NCBI RefSeq assembly: GCF_014174305.1
Contig: NZ_JABEQH010000003.1
Coordinates: 1 to 64,000 of the forward strand
DNA: 64,000 bases
From: Gluconacetobacter johannae
Lineage (GTDB): Bacteria > Pseudomonadota > Alphaproteobacteria > Acetobacterales > Acetobacteraceae
Direction of reading: 5' to 3'
This document shows positions 16,291-25,719 of the stretch, one piece after another (the first letter of the stretch is position 1; every line of letters starts with the position of its first letter). Below the pieces are notes generated by a model. The model was not told the DNA's origin and made no database searches. It worked only from the letters and a program-made list of their open reading frames with translations. Made by a program: the position numbers and the translations under genes.

Positions 16291-18000
16291 ATGACTCGTC
16301 TGCTTGCGGCTCTGTGCGCTTCCTTCGGTTGCCTGATGCTTGGCGCGTGCGCCGATATGTCCCCCGCGCAACCGGATGCCGGGGCGCGCGACGCATCCCC
16401 TCCCGGCCATGCTTCAGCCTTCGATCCGGCGCCGGCGCGCTATTCCGAAAATCATAGGCTTCAGTTTCATTTTTCTCCGCCGGAATACTGGATGAACGAC
16501 CCCAACGGGCTCGTTTACTTCGACGGCGAATATCACCTGTTCTATCAATATAATCCGCATGCCGCGGTCTGGGGACCGATATCCTGGGGGCATGCGGTCT
16601 CGCGCGATCTGATACATTGGGAAAATCTGCCTGTGGCGCTTGGGCCGGACAAATGGGGCCAGGCCTGGTCGGGCAGTGTCGTTGTTGACTGGCGCAATAG
16701 CAGTGGCCTTGGCCCCAAGGGGACCCCACCCATGGTGGCGGTCTATACCGCGCATAATCGGGAATTCAAGGCGGCCGGGCTGACGCAACCTGAAGGTCAA
16801 CACCTTGCCTACAGCACCGACCGGGGCCGGACCTGGGTGAAATATGCGGGCAATCCCGTTCTGCCCAACCCGGGGGACGAGAGAAATTTTCGCGATCCCA
16901 AGGTCGCGTGGCACGCCGCGTCGCATCAATGGGTGATGGCGCTGGCAGAGGGGGACCACAGCGTCTTCTACGGTTCGCCCGATCTGAAGAACTGGCGCTA
17001 TCTCAGCGCATTCGGCAAGGGCATTGGCGGACATGGCGGGACGTGGGAATGCCCCGACCTGTTCCCGTTGACGGTTCGGGAAAGCGGCGAGACGAAATGG
17101 GTGCTTGTGCAGAGCCTGAATGCGGGCGGGCCCAATGGCGGGTCCGGGGTGCAATATTTCATTGGGGATTTCGACGGGACGCATTTCACCCTCGATCCCC
17201 AGTTCGCGGCAGCCGTGCGGAGACTGGGTGGCGTGTGGCTTGACTGGGGGCGAGACGATTATGCCGTCGTCAGTTGGTCGGACGTGCCGGCGTCCGATGG
17301 ACGTCGCATCGCGATCGGCTGGATGGCGAACTGGGACTATGCGGCAAAGGTTCCAACCGAGCGATGGAGGGGCGCCATGACCGTGCCGCGCACGCTCGCC
17401 CTGCACAAGACGCCGGCAGGATTCCGCCTTTTCGTCAATCCGGTACGGGAGATGGAGACTCTGCGCGGGACACCTCATGTCGTGTCCGCACGCCGCGTTG
17501 ACGGCAGGCTGGCCCTGGCCCTGGATCGGGACACCGTCAGCCAGTCGGACATGCTGTTGCGGTTCGACCGGCCCGCCGGGCCGGTCCGCTTCGGCCTGAT
17601 CTTTTCCAATGCGCGCGGTGAGGAATTCCGGGTCGGTTATGACGGCGCGACCGGCCGCTATTTCAGCGATCGGCGCAAGGCCGGCGATCCGGCTTTCTCT
17701 GACCGGTTTGCCGCCGGGGTTCACAGCGCCCCGCGTGACGCGACGACCGTGCAGATGAAACTGCGGTTGTTGATGGACGCGGCTTCGATGGAACTATTCG
17801 CCGATGAAGGTCGGACGGTGATGACGGAAACGTTCTTTCCCTCCCAGAAATTCGATCGCGTTTCTCTTTTCAGTGAAGGCGGCCGCGCGCAGTTCAGGGG
17901 GGCCGTTATCTATCCCATGAATCGCATCTGGTCGGCGCAGGACAGACAACCGGTGGATATGCCGTCGCATGACGCGGACATGAAAACGAAAAGGGGATGA
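16291..18000 (+). CDS. GH32 glycoside hydrolase lipoprotein (levanase/inulinase/invertase-like)
   Basis: A 569-residue exported enzyme. The N-terminus is a lipoprotein signal with LGAC and lipidated C20. GH32 landmarks are all present: WMNDPNG at 67-73 (nucleophile D70), FRDPK with R201-D202-P203 (transition-state stabiliser) and WECPD with acid/base E253. A C-terminal beta-sandwich follows. The family cleaves terminal or internal beta-fructosyl bonds in levan, inulin or sucrose; the exact substrate cannot be read here. The start is chosen for the signal peptide, not the open frame from 16060. It follows a TonB receptor by 275 bp. Confidence 0.88.
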   Translation: MTRLLAALCASFGCLMLGACADMSPAQPDAGARDASPPGHASAFDPAPARYSENHRLQFHFSPPEYWMNDPNGLVYFDGEYHLFYQYNPHAAVWGPISWGHAVSRDLIHWENLPVALGPDKWGQAWSGSVVVDWRNSSGLGPKGTPPMVAVYTAHNREFKAAGLTQPEGQHLAYSTDRGRTWVKYAGNPVLPNPGDERNFRDPKVAWHAASHQWVMALAEGDHSVFYGSPDLKNWRYLSAFGKGIGGHGGTWECPDLFPLTVRESGETKWVLVQSLNAGGPNGGSGVQYFIGDFDGTHFTLDPQFAAAVRRLGGVWLDWGRDDYAVVSWSDVPASDGRRIAIGWMANWDYAAKVPTERWRGAMTVPRTLALHKTPAGFRLFVNPVREMETLRGTPHVVSARRVDGRLALALDRDTVSQSDMLLRFDRPAGPVRFGLIFSNARGEEFRVGYDGATGRYFSDRRKAGDPAFSDRFAAGVHSAPRDATTVQMKLRLLMDAASMELFADEGRTVMTETFFPSQKFDRVSLFSEGGRAQFRGAVIYPMNRIWSAQDRQPVDMPSHDADMKTKRG

Positions 18001-18118
18001 GTCCAGATGCTTCCCGTCATAGCCTGACAGGCATGATGACGCCACCAAGGTTGGTTGATATTTATTTGGATACCAGGAACGAGGCTGCGTGGGAGATCAT
18101 GGAACTGAACCGTTGGTA

Positions 18119-19039
18119 TTAGCCCGACGGCAGAATTGGTGATGAGGCGTTGCCTCTCGTCCGTTCGATGGACTCGACAGCAAGGGCGACGATGTCCTCA
18201 ACCACGTTCGAGCCATGTTTGACGAGACGTCCGGCGACACATTCCATGGCTGGAAGCCTCAATCCGATATCCATGATCCTCAGCACGCCTTGTTCGAGAT
18301 GGTGGCGGATGACCTCGACGGGAAGCAATGCCAGGCCGACACCCTTGCAAAGCATGTCGATGATCGTTGGAACCGAGTTCATGGCGCAGACGCGATGATG
18401 GACGATTCCCTCGCGGGACAGCAGGCTGCCCAGGATCGCATGAGGAACGGTATTGCGGGAGAAAGTCATTATCGGCATGGGCGGTAGAGCCTTCAGGTCG
18501 ACTCGGCCACCTTGCTCGGAAATGAGATGGGCGGGGCAGATCAGGGCCATCTCGAAATCACAGAGATGGGTTTCGGTCAGCATGGGAGAATTGGTCGCGC
18601 CAATATAGAAACCGATGTCCAGCATCCCCTTGAGCACCTTGCGCTGGATCTCGTCGGATACGTTGACGTCGAAATCGACGGCCACATGCTGGTATTTCTC
18701 GGAAATTGCACACATCAGGGAGGGAAGCCAGGTATGGACGGCGGTTTCCATCGCGCCGATCCGGATGATTCCATGCTCCTCGTTGTGACCCTTGATTTTC
18801 GCGATGGCGGTCTCCCGCAGCCCGAGAATCTGCTCGGCGTAGTCGATCAGTGTCACGCCGACCGGCGTGAGGGAGACCCTCTTGCCGGAACGATAAAAGA
18901 TCTGGGCGCCGAGCATCTCCTCGAGCTGGAAGATCCGGGCCGAGACAGCCGGCTGGGTCATCCGCAGGGCCTCGGCCGCGGCTTTGAAGCTGCCGAGCCT
19001 GTCCACCCATATTGCTGCTTCGAGGCTTTTGAAATCCAT
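18119..19039 (-). CDS. LysR-family transcriptional regulator
   Basis: A 306-residue LTTR: HTH at about 4-62 (GSFKAAAEALRMTQPAVSARIFQLEE) and an effector domain starting at about 90 (GIIRIGAMETAVHTWLPSL). It lies 36 bp after the amidase on the same strand and is the likely last gene of the TonB-MHS-DUF2848-amidase operon. It may sense the operon's substrate and autoregulate. Convergent with the GH32 gene. Confidence 0.85.
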   Translation of the reverse strand: MDFKSLEAAIWVDRLGSFKAAAEALRMTQPAVSARIFQLEEMLGAQIFYRSGKRVSLTPVGVTLIDYAEQILGLRETAIAKIKGHNEEHGIIRIGAMETAVHTWLPSLMCAISEKYQHVAVDFDVNVSDEIQRKVLKGMLDIGFYIGATNSPMLTETHLCDFEMALICPAHLISEQGGRVDLKALPPMPIMTFSRNTVPHAILGSLLSREGIVHHRVCAMNSVPTIIDMLCKGVGLALLPVEVIRHHLEQGVLRIMDIGLRLPAMECVAGRLVKHGSNVVEDIVALAVESIERTRGNASSPILPSG

Positions 19040-19075
19040 GGGACAGGGGCATCCTTCCAGTAGGGCGCGTTGTCG

Positions 19076-20446
19076 TCAGGCGCCCGGGACCTCACTCTGT
19101 CCTAGCGCCGCCTCGATCGCACCCGCAAGCGCGAGCAACGGCCAGTCTCTTTCTTTCCGGCCCCAGAGCATCAGTCCGCTCGGCAGGCCCGGACCCGGCA
19201 TCGGCAGGGAAAGCGTCGGAAGATCGAGCATGTTCGCGACCCGCGTGTTCCGCAGGAGCAGCCCGTTGGCGCGCCGGAACGCATCCGGGTCGCGCAACGC
19301 GTCCCGCATAGGCGCGACGACCGGAACCGTCGGGAGAACAATCGCGTCGAGTCCCGCCATGAGTTCGTCCATCCGTTCGATCGCCGACATGCGCGTCCAA
19401 TGCATTTTCAGGTAATCGGTCGCCTGGACATCGTAGCCCACGCGAACGCGATCCCAGATCATCGGATCGAGCTTCCCACGCTCGTCCTCCGTCAGAGGTC
19501 CGAGACGGGCGGCAAGCTCGATGCCCGGAAACAGGCCGATGGCGTCGATCCGGGCGAGGATATCCAGGACCGGGCCCAGGTCTACCTCCATCACCTCGGC
19601 CCCGGCATCGCGCAGAATCCCGCAACTTCTCGCAAAGGCGGCGGAAACCGTATCGTCCATCTCGCTCATCAGGCGAGCGTCCCCGCTGACGCCGATCTTT
19701 CGCCCGGCAAGGGAGGTCGGATCTTGACCCGGCAGCGGAGCCGAGCCGGAGAGAACCGCGAAGGCATCCCTGCATCCCGAGACATCCGATGCGATCGGTC
19801 CCACCGTGTCCAGTGTCACGGACAGCGGAAATGCCCCTTGCGTGGGAATCCACCCGGAAGTCGGGCGGAATCCGGTCATGCCGCAGAGCGCCGCCGGGAT
19901 GCGAAGCGAGCCGCCTGTATCGCTGCCGAGCGCGATATCCGCGAGGCCCGCCGCCACCGAGACCGCCGCGCCGGACGAGGACCCGCCGGGAATGCGGAGC
20001 GGATCGACCGGATTGCCGGGTGTTCCGTAGTGCGGATTGATCCCGACACCCGAGAAGGCCAGTTCGGACATGGTGGTGCGGCCGATTACGACACAGCCCG
20101 CCGCCCGCAGGCGGGCGACGGCCGGCGCATCGGCCGATGCGGGAGAGGTGACGCCTTCCAGAAGCCGGGAACCCGCGATCGTCGCGCTGCCCGCGACATC
20201 GAACAGATCCTTGACCGAGACGATCCGTCCGTCCAGCGCCCCCAGGGGACGCTGCTGCGTCCTGCGCTGGTCCGAAGCGCGGGCCTCGGCCAGCGCCGTG
20301 TCGGCGTAAAGGACGTGAAAGACATTCCGGGTGGCCGGTTCGTCGCGCGCGAGGCGCGCCAGGATCTCCCTGACGCGTTGCTCGCACGACATGTGGGAGG
20401 CCCTTGAAACCAGGGGCGTCACGCCCGCGCTACCGGGGCGGTTCAT
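19076..20446 (-). CDS. Amidase signature family enzyme
   Basis: A 456-residue amidase. The Ser-cisSer-Lys triad is visible: K79 in VSVKDLFD, the serine cluster at 156-158 in GGSSSGAA, and nucleophile S180 in SDTGGSLRIPA. Start ATG 20446 overlaps the DUF2848 stop (ATGA); the frame continues to 20824, but that is DUF2848 shadow. The family hydrolyses amides including allophanate, indoleacetamide and Glu-tRNA amidation donors. With no gatB or gatC nearby this is a catabolic amidase. Its substrate probably enters through the receptor and MHS transporter of the same operon. Confidence 0.87.
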   Translation of the reverse strand: MNRPGSAGVTPLVSRASHMSCEQRVREILARLARDEPATRNVFHVLYADTALAEARASDQRRTQQRPLGALDGRIVSVKDLFDVAGSATIAGSRLLEGVTSPASADAPAVARLRAAGCVVIGRTTMSELAFSGVGINPHYGTPGNPVDPLRIPGGSSSGAAVSVAAGLADIALGSDTGGSLRIPAALCGMTGFRPTSGWIPTQGAFPLSVTLDTVGPIASDVSGCRDAFAVLSGSAPLPGQDPTSLAGRKIGVSGDARLMSEMDDTVSAAFARSCGILRDAGAEVMEVDLGPVLDILARIDAIGLFPGIELAARLGPLTEDERGKLDPMIWDRVRVGYDVQATDYLKMHWTRMSAIERMDELMAGLDAIVLPTVPVVAPMRDALRDPDAFRRANGLLLRNTRVANMLDLPTLSLPMPGPGLPSGLMLWGRKERDWPLLALAGAIEAALGQSEVPGA

Positions 20447-21111
20447 GCCACGACAGGGAGGTGATCCACGCGATAGGCGTGGGTGATCGTCCGGCCGGAA
20501 ACCGGATTGGACAGCTCGATTGTCAGCCCCTCGGACGGGACGATTCCGCCGATCGCAGGCATCGTCCCGCAGAACATGAGGCCTCCCGCCGCCAGTCCCC
20601 GACCTGACGGACCCGACGCCGGGCCCAGTTCCATCAGCCGTTCGGGCCGAAGCAACGCGGCAAGCGTGCCTTCCTGGTAAAGCACGCGGTCCTCGCCGAC
20701 ATGGCGGTAGGAGCGCAGCACGAGGTCGTCCCAGTGGTCGATCACGTCCTCGTACCGCCAGAACCGGCGGCCCACGATCTTGGGGCAGATCTGCTTGGAC
20801 AGGGCCACGCTGAAATTCTCGCACGTCCGGTCGGTATGATCCGACCCCACACCGACGAATAGCCCGTCATCGGTCTGGACGAGGACAGGTTCAGCCTCGC
20901 CGGAGGTATTGTCCCCCACGACCGTGATCGAGTCGGCCTGGGTCAGCCGGTCGGCGGAGACGCGATAGAAGAGGGGCGTCGCCGAGGGCGGGGCCACGCC
21001 GAGCGCCTCCAGCTCTCGTATGTGATGCTCGACATCCTCCCGGTCACGTCCGGCCCATCCCGCGATGACGACCGTCGAAATCATGGGGACGACGCTGAGT
21101 TCAAATTCCAT
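20443..21111 (-). CDS. DUF2848 family protein (FAH-like fold likely)
   Basis: A 222-residue protein recognised as DUF2848 from GVGSDHTDR (about 86-94), the conserved PLFYRVS stretch and the overall length. From family knowledge it is distantly related to fumarylacetoacetate-hydrolase-like proteins, in which such acidic/His residues bind metal; no reaction is established. It overlaps the amidase start and lies 6 bp after the MHS gene, so it is part of one catabolic operon. Confidence 0.7.
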   Translation of the reverse strand: MEFELSVVPMISTVVIAGWAGRDREDVEHHIRELEALGVAPPSATPLFYRVSADRLTQADSITVVGDNTSGEAEPVLVQTDDGLFVGVGSDHTDRTCENFSVALSKQICPKIVGRRFWRYEDVIDHWDDLVLRSYRHVGEDRVLYQEGTLAALLRPERLMELGPASGPSGRGLAAGGLMFCGTMPAIGGIVPSEGLTIELSNPVSGRTITHAYRVDHLPVVA

Positions 21112-21117
21112 TTTTCG

Positions 21118-22413
21118 TTATTCCTGTTTGGCGACGCCGCGTGCCGACAAGAGGCCGAGCGCCGTGATGACGGTCGCCACGACGACGTAGAAAGAGAGCG
21201 CGACCGCCGAGCCGGTCGAGCGGTAGAGAGCGGCCATGATGAGCGGCGCGAATGCTCCGCCTCCGGCCAGGCTGCCGAAGGTGTAGGAGATCGAGGATCC
21301 GCTGTAGCGGATCTCGGCGGGAAAACACGCCGTGATGAAGGCCCCCTGGACGGCGTACATGGACGCGTGGATCACCAGGCCCGCGGCGATCGTCGCGATA
21401 ATCGCCGCCTCCTGTCCGGTGCGGACCACCGGAAAGAAGAGGCACGCGAAAGGAACGGCCGCCAGAAGACCGCCGAGATACACCGCCCTGACGCCGACCC
21501 AGTCGGCGAGGAGAGCGAAGCCTATTGTCGCGGGCAGGCTGAAAGCGGATCCGACGAGAAGCGCCGTGAGAACCACGACGCGCGACTGCCCGACGATCTG
21601 TGTGACATAGGTGAGGCTGAACACCACCAGAAGCGCGTACAGAACGTCGGGTCCGATCCGCGACAGCGCGGCAATCACCAGCGACCGTCCGTGGCGGCGC
21701 AGGAGGTGCCGGATGGGCGAGCGCAGGGTCTGTCCGGACTGGCGCATCGTCTCGAACGTCCGTGTTTCCGGCACGCCCGACCTGAGCCACAGCCCGATGA
21801 CGGCGAGTACGCCGCTGAGGGCGAAAGGTATGCGCCATCCCCACGCGATGAACTGTGTTCCACTCGTCAGGGCGGCGATGGACGCGATCACGGCGGAGGA
21901 GGCCAGTGTCCCGGCCCCCGGGCCCATCTGCGCCCAGGACGCATTGAGCCCGCGGCGATCGGCGCTGCCGTGCTCCACGCCAAGCAACACCGCCCCGGCC
22001 CATTCCCCGCCCAGGGCGATACCCTGAAGGAACCTCAGAAGGACGAGGATGGCCGGGGCGGCCAGGCCGGCCGTCCGGTAGCTGGGCAGCAGAGCGATCA
22101 GTCCGGTGCAGATCCCCATGAGCAGCAGGGTGATCGTCAGAACCGCCCGCCTTCCGATCCGATCACCCATCTGCCCGAAGATCATGCCGCCCAGCGGGCG
22201 GGAAATATAGCCGACGGCGTAGGTGGAAAACGCCATCAGCGTCCCCACCATCGGCGAGCTCGTCGGGAAGAACAACGGACCGAAAACGAGCGCCGACATG
22301 GTGTTGTAGATCATGAAATCGTACCACTCCAGGGCGGTCCCGACCATGCTGGCAAGGGCGACATGCGTCATGGAATGACGCGCGACACGGGATTCAGGGA
22401 GCAGGACTGTCAT
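21118..22413 (-). CDS. MFS transporter, metabolite:H+ symporter (MHS) type
   Basis: About 431 residues with 12 hydrophobic segments. MHS hallmarks are TALEWYDFMIYN near the first helix, PLGGMIFGQMGDRIGRR in loop 2-3, and FLQGIALGGEWAGA. Relatives carry organic acids, betaine-like solutes or shikimate by proton symport. Start ATG 22413 (MTVLLPES) has a GGAG a few bases upstream; an ATG at 22437 is possible. It sits between the TonB receptor and the DUF2848 protein, so it is the likely inner-membrane step of the same pathway. Confidence 0.87.
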   Translation of the reverse strand: MTVLLPESRVARHSMTHVALASMVGTALEWYDFMIYNTMSALVFGPLFFPTSSPMVGTLMAFSTYAVGYISRPLGGMIFGQMGDRIGRRAVLTITLLLMGICTGLIALLPSYRTAGLAAPAILVLLRFLQGIALGGEWAGAVLLGVEHGSADRRGLNASWAQMGPGAGTLASSAVIASIAALTSGTQFIAWGWRIPFALSGVLAVIGLWLRSGVPETRTFETMRQSGQTLRSPIRHLLRRHGRSLVIAALSRIGPDVLYALLVVFSLTYVTQIVGQSRVVVLTALLVGSAFSLPATIGFALLADWVGVRAVYLGGLLAAVPFACLFFPVVRTGQEAAIIATIAAGLVIHASMYAVQGAFITACFPAEIRYSGSSISYTFGSLAGGGAFAPLIMAALYRSTGSAVALSFYVVVATVITALGLLSARGVAKQE

Positions 22414-22481
22414 GAAACTCCGCCAGATTGCGACCATCCCTTGCGGCGGACACGCCGTATGCGCGTGTCCGTCGCCACACG

Positions 22482-25070
22482 TCAGAAGCGCAGGGATGTC
22501 TTTACGTAATACATGCCGCCATTGAAGCCATAAGGAGAATTCCCGGCATAGAGGAATGCGTTCTGGAGCGCCGCTCGGGACGCGGCGTTCGCCTGGGCCG
22601 GATAGTGGTTGCCGACGTTATAGGCGCCCGCTGCGACATGCCATTTCGGGAGGATGTCATAGCCGAGTTCGAGGTTGGTGATGTAGGACGGGCCGGCATA
22701 AGTCCATTGCGGCTGCTGGAGGGATGGCGAGGCGACCCAGGTGTAGGAGCCGAAGCGCTGCTCCTCCACTCTGATGGAATAGGGCCCCTTGTTCCACAGA
22801 ACCGTCAGGTTCTCGATGTTCCGTGGCGAGGAATGGAGGAGATATTCCTCGTTGGTGCGATTGAAAGTGCTGAGGCCCATTCCGGCGAGAAGCGCCGGGG
22901 TCGCATTGTAATGGCTGATCTGGGTATCGCCGATATTGACGGAAAAGCGGAACTGGAACGTTCCGGACCGAGCGGTCTTCCATGTGTAGGACGTGGCGAG
23001 GTCGCCACCGTTGGTCGTCGTATTGACCGGGTTGCTATAGTAGGCCGCGTAGTAGACCCCCGGCAGGCCGGCGGTCGCCAGCAGGTTCTCGACCTGGCTG
23101 CCCCCGAACTGGGACGTATTGAAAAGACGGTCGTTGATCGAGATGCGATAGAGATTGGCCGTCAATGTCCAGTTCGGCAGGAGCGTGGCGTCCACGCCGA
23201 CGCTGAAGCTGCGCGATTGCTCGCCCTTGAGCGGGGTTGCGCCGAGCGACTTCGCCCAGGAGGAATTCACCGGAAGCTGGGCCGTGCGATAGGTCGGATA
23301 GGTCGTCTCGGCGAAGAAGGCTTCCTCGCCCAGGGTCGGGGCACGATAGCCCGTGTTGGCGTTCGCCCGGATGGCGAGCCTGCTGCTGAAATTATAGCGC
23401 GTTCCGATGGATCCGGTCGGATGAATGCCCACGTCGTCATAGCCGACGACATGGCCGCCCAGCGTCCATTCCCATTTCTGCGTCGCGTAGAGATCAAGAT
23501 TGACATAACCGTCGTAGATGCCGCGGTTGTTGATGCTTCCCGCCTCGCGCGGCACGCCGAACTTGTCCACCGCTCCGGCCGCCGCGGCCTTTCCGGCATT
23601 CGGGCCGTCCAGGATCGGCACGCCGCCGTCCATGACGGATGCCGGATCTCCCGCCCCGACCTGATAGGTGTCGAAGCGGTACTCGAAACCGTAGGACAGG
23701 CTGACGGGCTTGGGCAAAACCGAAGGATGGAAGAACTTGGTGGCGCGCAGGCCCGCCGCAAGCTCGGTGGAAATGAACAGGCTGGTGAGGAACGTCGTCG
23801 GACTGGCCGTGCCGAGCGTGGGGTTTACGGTGTTGGCGATGTGGGTCGCCATGGAATCGCGCCCGTAATTGACGTAGGCGTCCCATTGCATGCCCAGGAA
23901 ATCTCTTGCCCGGATACCGTTGTCCACCTGGAAATCGTATTCCTGCGCCAGCGCCAGGGGCTGCATGCCATTGGGGTAGATCGCCCGCACGACCGTGTCG
24001 TTCGACGGCGCGCGATAGGTCTGGGCCTGGACCATGTCCTTGTGGGCGAAGGTCGACGTATTGTAGATCTCGAACCTGTCCCCGACGGGATAGGCCGTGT
24101 TGGTGCTGAGGGTTTCGAGCAGCGTCCTGGGCGTGCCGGCAATGCGCTGCACGTCCTTGCTGGCCGTCTGGTTGCGGGGATCGCCCGGAAAATAGAGATT
24201 GCCCGGATAGTTGCCGGAGCGGTTCGTGGAAAGCTGGTTGGAAATCTGCGCCGCGACGTTGAAATAGCCTCCATCATGGCCAAGGGCCATGCCGTAATCG
24301 GCGTTTCCATCGAATGCCTGGCCGTCGCCGAGGTAATATCCGCTGTTCTGGAGGTTGATCGATCCGCCCCGCGTGTCGCGCTTCAGGACGATATTGACCG
24401 CCCCGGCCTCGGCGTCCTGTCCGTAGAGTGCCGTTGCGCCTTCCGTGATGATCTCGACATGGTCGATGGCGCTGATCGGGATCAGGGACAGATCGGCCGG
24501 ATCCGTGCCGTAGTTCGGACCAGACTGGAAATAGTTGAAATTGGCGTCGACGTGACGGCGCTTGCCGTTGACCAGCATCAACGTCTGGTCGGCGCCCAGG
24601 TTGCGGAGCTGCATGGTCTTGTTCAGGCCGTTGCCGCCGATCCCGCCGAACGGAGATGACGTGACCGCAGGCGAAAGCTGTGCGATCGCCGCGAGGATGT
24701 TCGTCTGCCCCGTCTCGCGAAGCTGCTCGGCGCTGTAGCGGAAGACCTGCACGGTACTGTGTTCGCGCGTCGAAGGCGAAAACACCGAGTTGGACAGGCG
24801 CGCCCCCTGGACGGAAATGGCTTCGTTCGCATGGGAAATCAGCCGGCCAGGCGCTTGGCGGCGGCTCTGTGCCCCATGCGACATCGTCTGGGAGGCCGGC
24901 TTCCGGGTGGCGGCTACGGGGTTCGTCTCACCGGGCGCCTTGTGCACCGACGCCGCGAAGGAAGACGCGTGCAGGCCGAAGACCGCGAGAGCGACCCAAC
25001 ACGAACGAGGCGCAACGTTCCGGATAAAGAATGTTGAACAAAGCAGCATTTTCGGGGTCATCTCTCTCAT
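22482..25070 (-). CDS. TonB-dependent outer-membrane receptor
   Basis: An 862-residue receptor. A signal-like segment lies at about 20-40 (SCWVALAVFGLHASSFAA) with a positively charged start. The plug domain has ETGQTNILAAIAQL, TLMLVNGKRRH and GATALYGQDAEAGAVNIVLK, and the barrel ends in YVKTSLRF with terminal Phe. AAAGGA precedes the first of three close ATGs; 25061 is an alternative. First gene of an apparent five-gene operon (receptor, MHS transporter, DUF2848, amidase, LysR). It should import the unidentified amide-type substrate across the outer membrane. Confidence 0.87.
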   Translation of the reverse strand: MREMTPKMLLCSTFFIRNVAPRSCWVALAVFGLHASSFAASVHKAPGETNPVAATRKPASQTMSHGAQSRRQAPGRLISHANEAISVQGARLSNSVFSPSTREHSTVQVFRYSAEQLRETGQTNILAAIAQLSPAVTSSPFGGIGGNGLNKTMQLRNLGADQTLMLVNGKRRHVDANFNYFQSGPNYGTDPADLSLIPISAIDHVEIITEGATALYGQDAEAGAVNIVLKRDTRGGSINLQNSGYYLGDGQAFDGNADYGMALGHDGGYFNVAAQISNQLSTNRSGNYPGNLYFPGDPRNQTASKDVQRIAGTPRTLLETLSTNTAYPVGDRFEIYNTSTFAHKDMVQAQTYRAPSNDTVVRAIYPNGMQPLALAQEYDFQVDNGIRARDFLGMQWDAYVNYGRDSMATHIANTVNPTLGTASPTTFLTSLFISTELAAGLRATKFFHPSVLPKPVSLSYGFEYRFDTYQVGAGDPASVMDGGVPILDGPNAGKAAAAGAVDKFGVPREAGSINNRGIYDGYVNLDLYATQKWEWTLGGHVVGYDDVGIHPTGSIGTRYNFSSRLAIRANANTGYRAPTLGEEAFFAETTYPTYRTAQLPVNSSWAKSLGATPLKGEQSRSFSVGVDATLLPNWTLTANLYRISINDRLFNTSQFGGSQVENLLATAGLPGVYYAAYYSNPVNTTTNGGDLATSYTWKTARSGTFQFRFSVNIGDTQISHYNATPALLAGMGLSTFNRTNEEYLLHSSPRNIENLTVLWNKGPYSIRVEEQRFGSYTWVASPSLQQPQWTYAGPSYITNLELGYDILPKWHVAAGAYNVGNHYPAQANAASRAALQNAFLYAGNSPYGFNGGMYYVKTSLRF

Positions 25071-25155
25071 TTTCCTTTGGGGGGATCACTCGGGCCGGCG
25101 TTGTTCCCGCTCTCGCGTCGTTTCGATTCCCTATCTACATGAAGGTGAAACAAAA

Positions 25156-25224
25156 ATGAAATTTTATGTTCTTATGATTGTTGATAAAAAATGCTTATCA
25201 GGCTTCCCCTGCCGAGGCGGATGA
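25156..25224 (+). CDS. Possible 22-residue leader peptide
   Basis: An ATG at 25156 with GAAGG about 10 bp upstream opens a 22-codon frame, MKFYVLMIVDKKCLSGFPCR followed by GG. It is AT-rich for this genome and lies between the divergent TonB gene and the B12 riboswitch. It is not recognised as any known peptide and may be chance. Confidence 0.2.
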   Translation: MKFYVLMIVDKKCLSGFPCRGG

Positions 25225-25330
25225 GGTAGCGATGACAATCCTGCACGGATGGTTTCTACCGAGGCTCGTTGTGCCCGGGCGGCGGATCGGCAGGCCGGCT
25301 TGCCGAGCATTGACAGGGCAGGCGTCGCGA

Positions 25331-25437
25331 TTAAGGTGCAGCCTTGGAAGCAGGGGAAGTCGGTGAAAGTCCGACGCGGTCGCGCCACTGTAATTGCCGC
25401 CACGCCATGCGTGATGGAAAGCCAGACCCCCACCTCC
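25331..25437 (+). promoter_or_regulatory. Cobalamin riboswitch upstream of cbtB-cbtA
   Basis: The conserved core is plain: GCAGGGGAAGTCGGTGAAAG around 25350-25369, then CCGACGCGGTCGCGCCACTG (25371-25390), and a 3' part with GCCAGACCCCC (25421-25431). It lies 44 bp before cbtB on the same strand. Adenosylcobalamin binding is expected to lower cobalt-transporter expression when B12 is plentiful. Confidence 0.9.
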
Positions 25438-25481
25438 TTTCTGTCCCACCGCGGAACGCGATTTTTCGAGCGGAGTACGTC

Positions 25482-25703
25482 ATGAGCTACGGTCTTTCCA
25501 CATCCCTTCCCGCATCTTCCGTGGCGCCCGAAGCCATCCCGTTGCGCGCGCTTCTGCCGTGGGCGGTATTCGGCCTGGTCCTGGCCGTGGTGCTGCTGTA
25601 CTTCGTGGGCGCCGAGCAGGGCGCCACGTCGCTGGTTTCGGGTCATGCGGTGCATGAATTCGTGCACGATGGGCGACATCTTCTGGGTTTTCCCTGCCAC
25701 TGA
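25482..25703 (+). CDS. cbtB: Cobalt transporter subunit CbtB
   Basis: A 73-residue single-span membrane protein: hydrophobic helix at about 26-45 (LLPWAVFGLVLAVVLLYFVG) and a His-rich tail HAVHEFVHDGRHLLGFPCH, whose His and Cys residues suit metal binding. This layout is characteristic of CbtB, the small partner of CbtA in B12-regulated cobalt uptake. It directly follows the B12 riboswitch; cbtA begins 16 bp later. Confidence 0.9.
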   Translation: MSYGLSTSLPASSVAPEAIPLRALLPWAVFGLVLAVVLLYFVGAEQGATSLVSGHAVHEFVHDGRHLLGFPCH

Positions 25704-25719
25704 CCGCGGGAAACCCATC

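Noticed and set aside
22428-24659. 743-residue plus-strand frame within the TonB receptor
   Set aside because: It is a shadow of the receptor gene on the minus strand and shows no domain or ribosome site.
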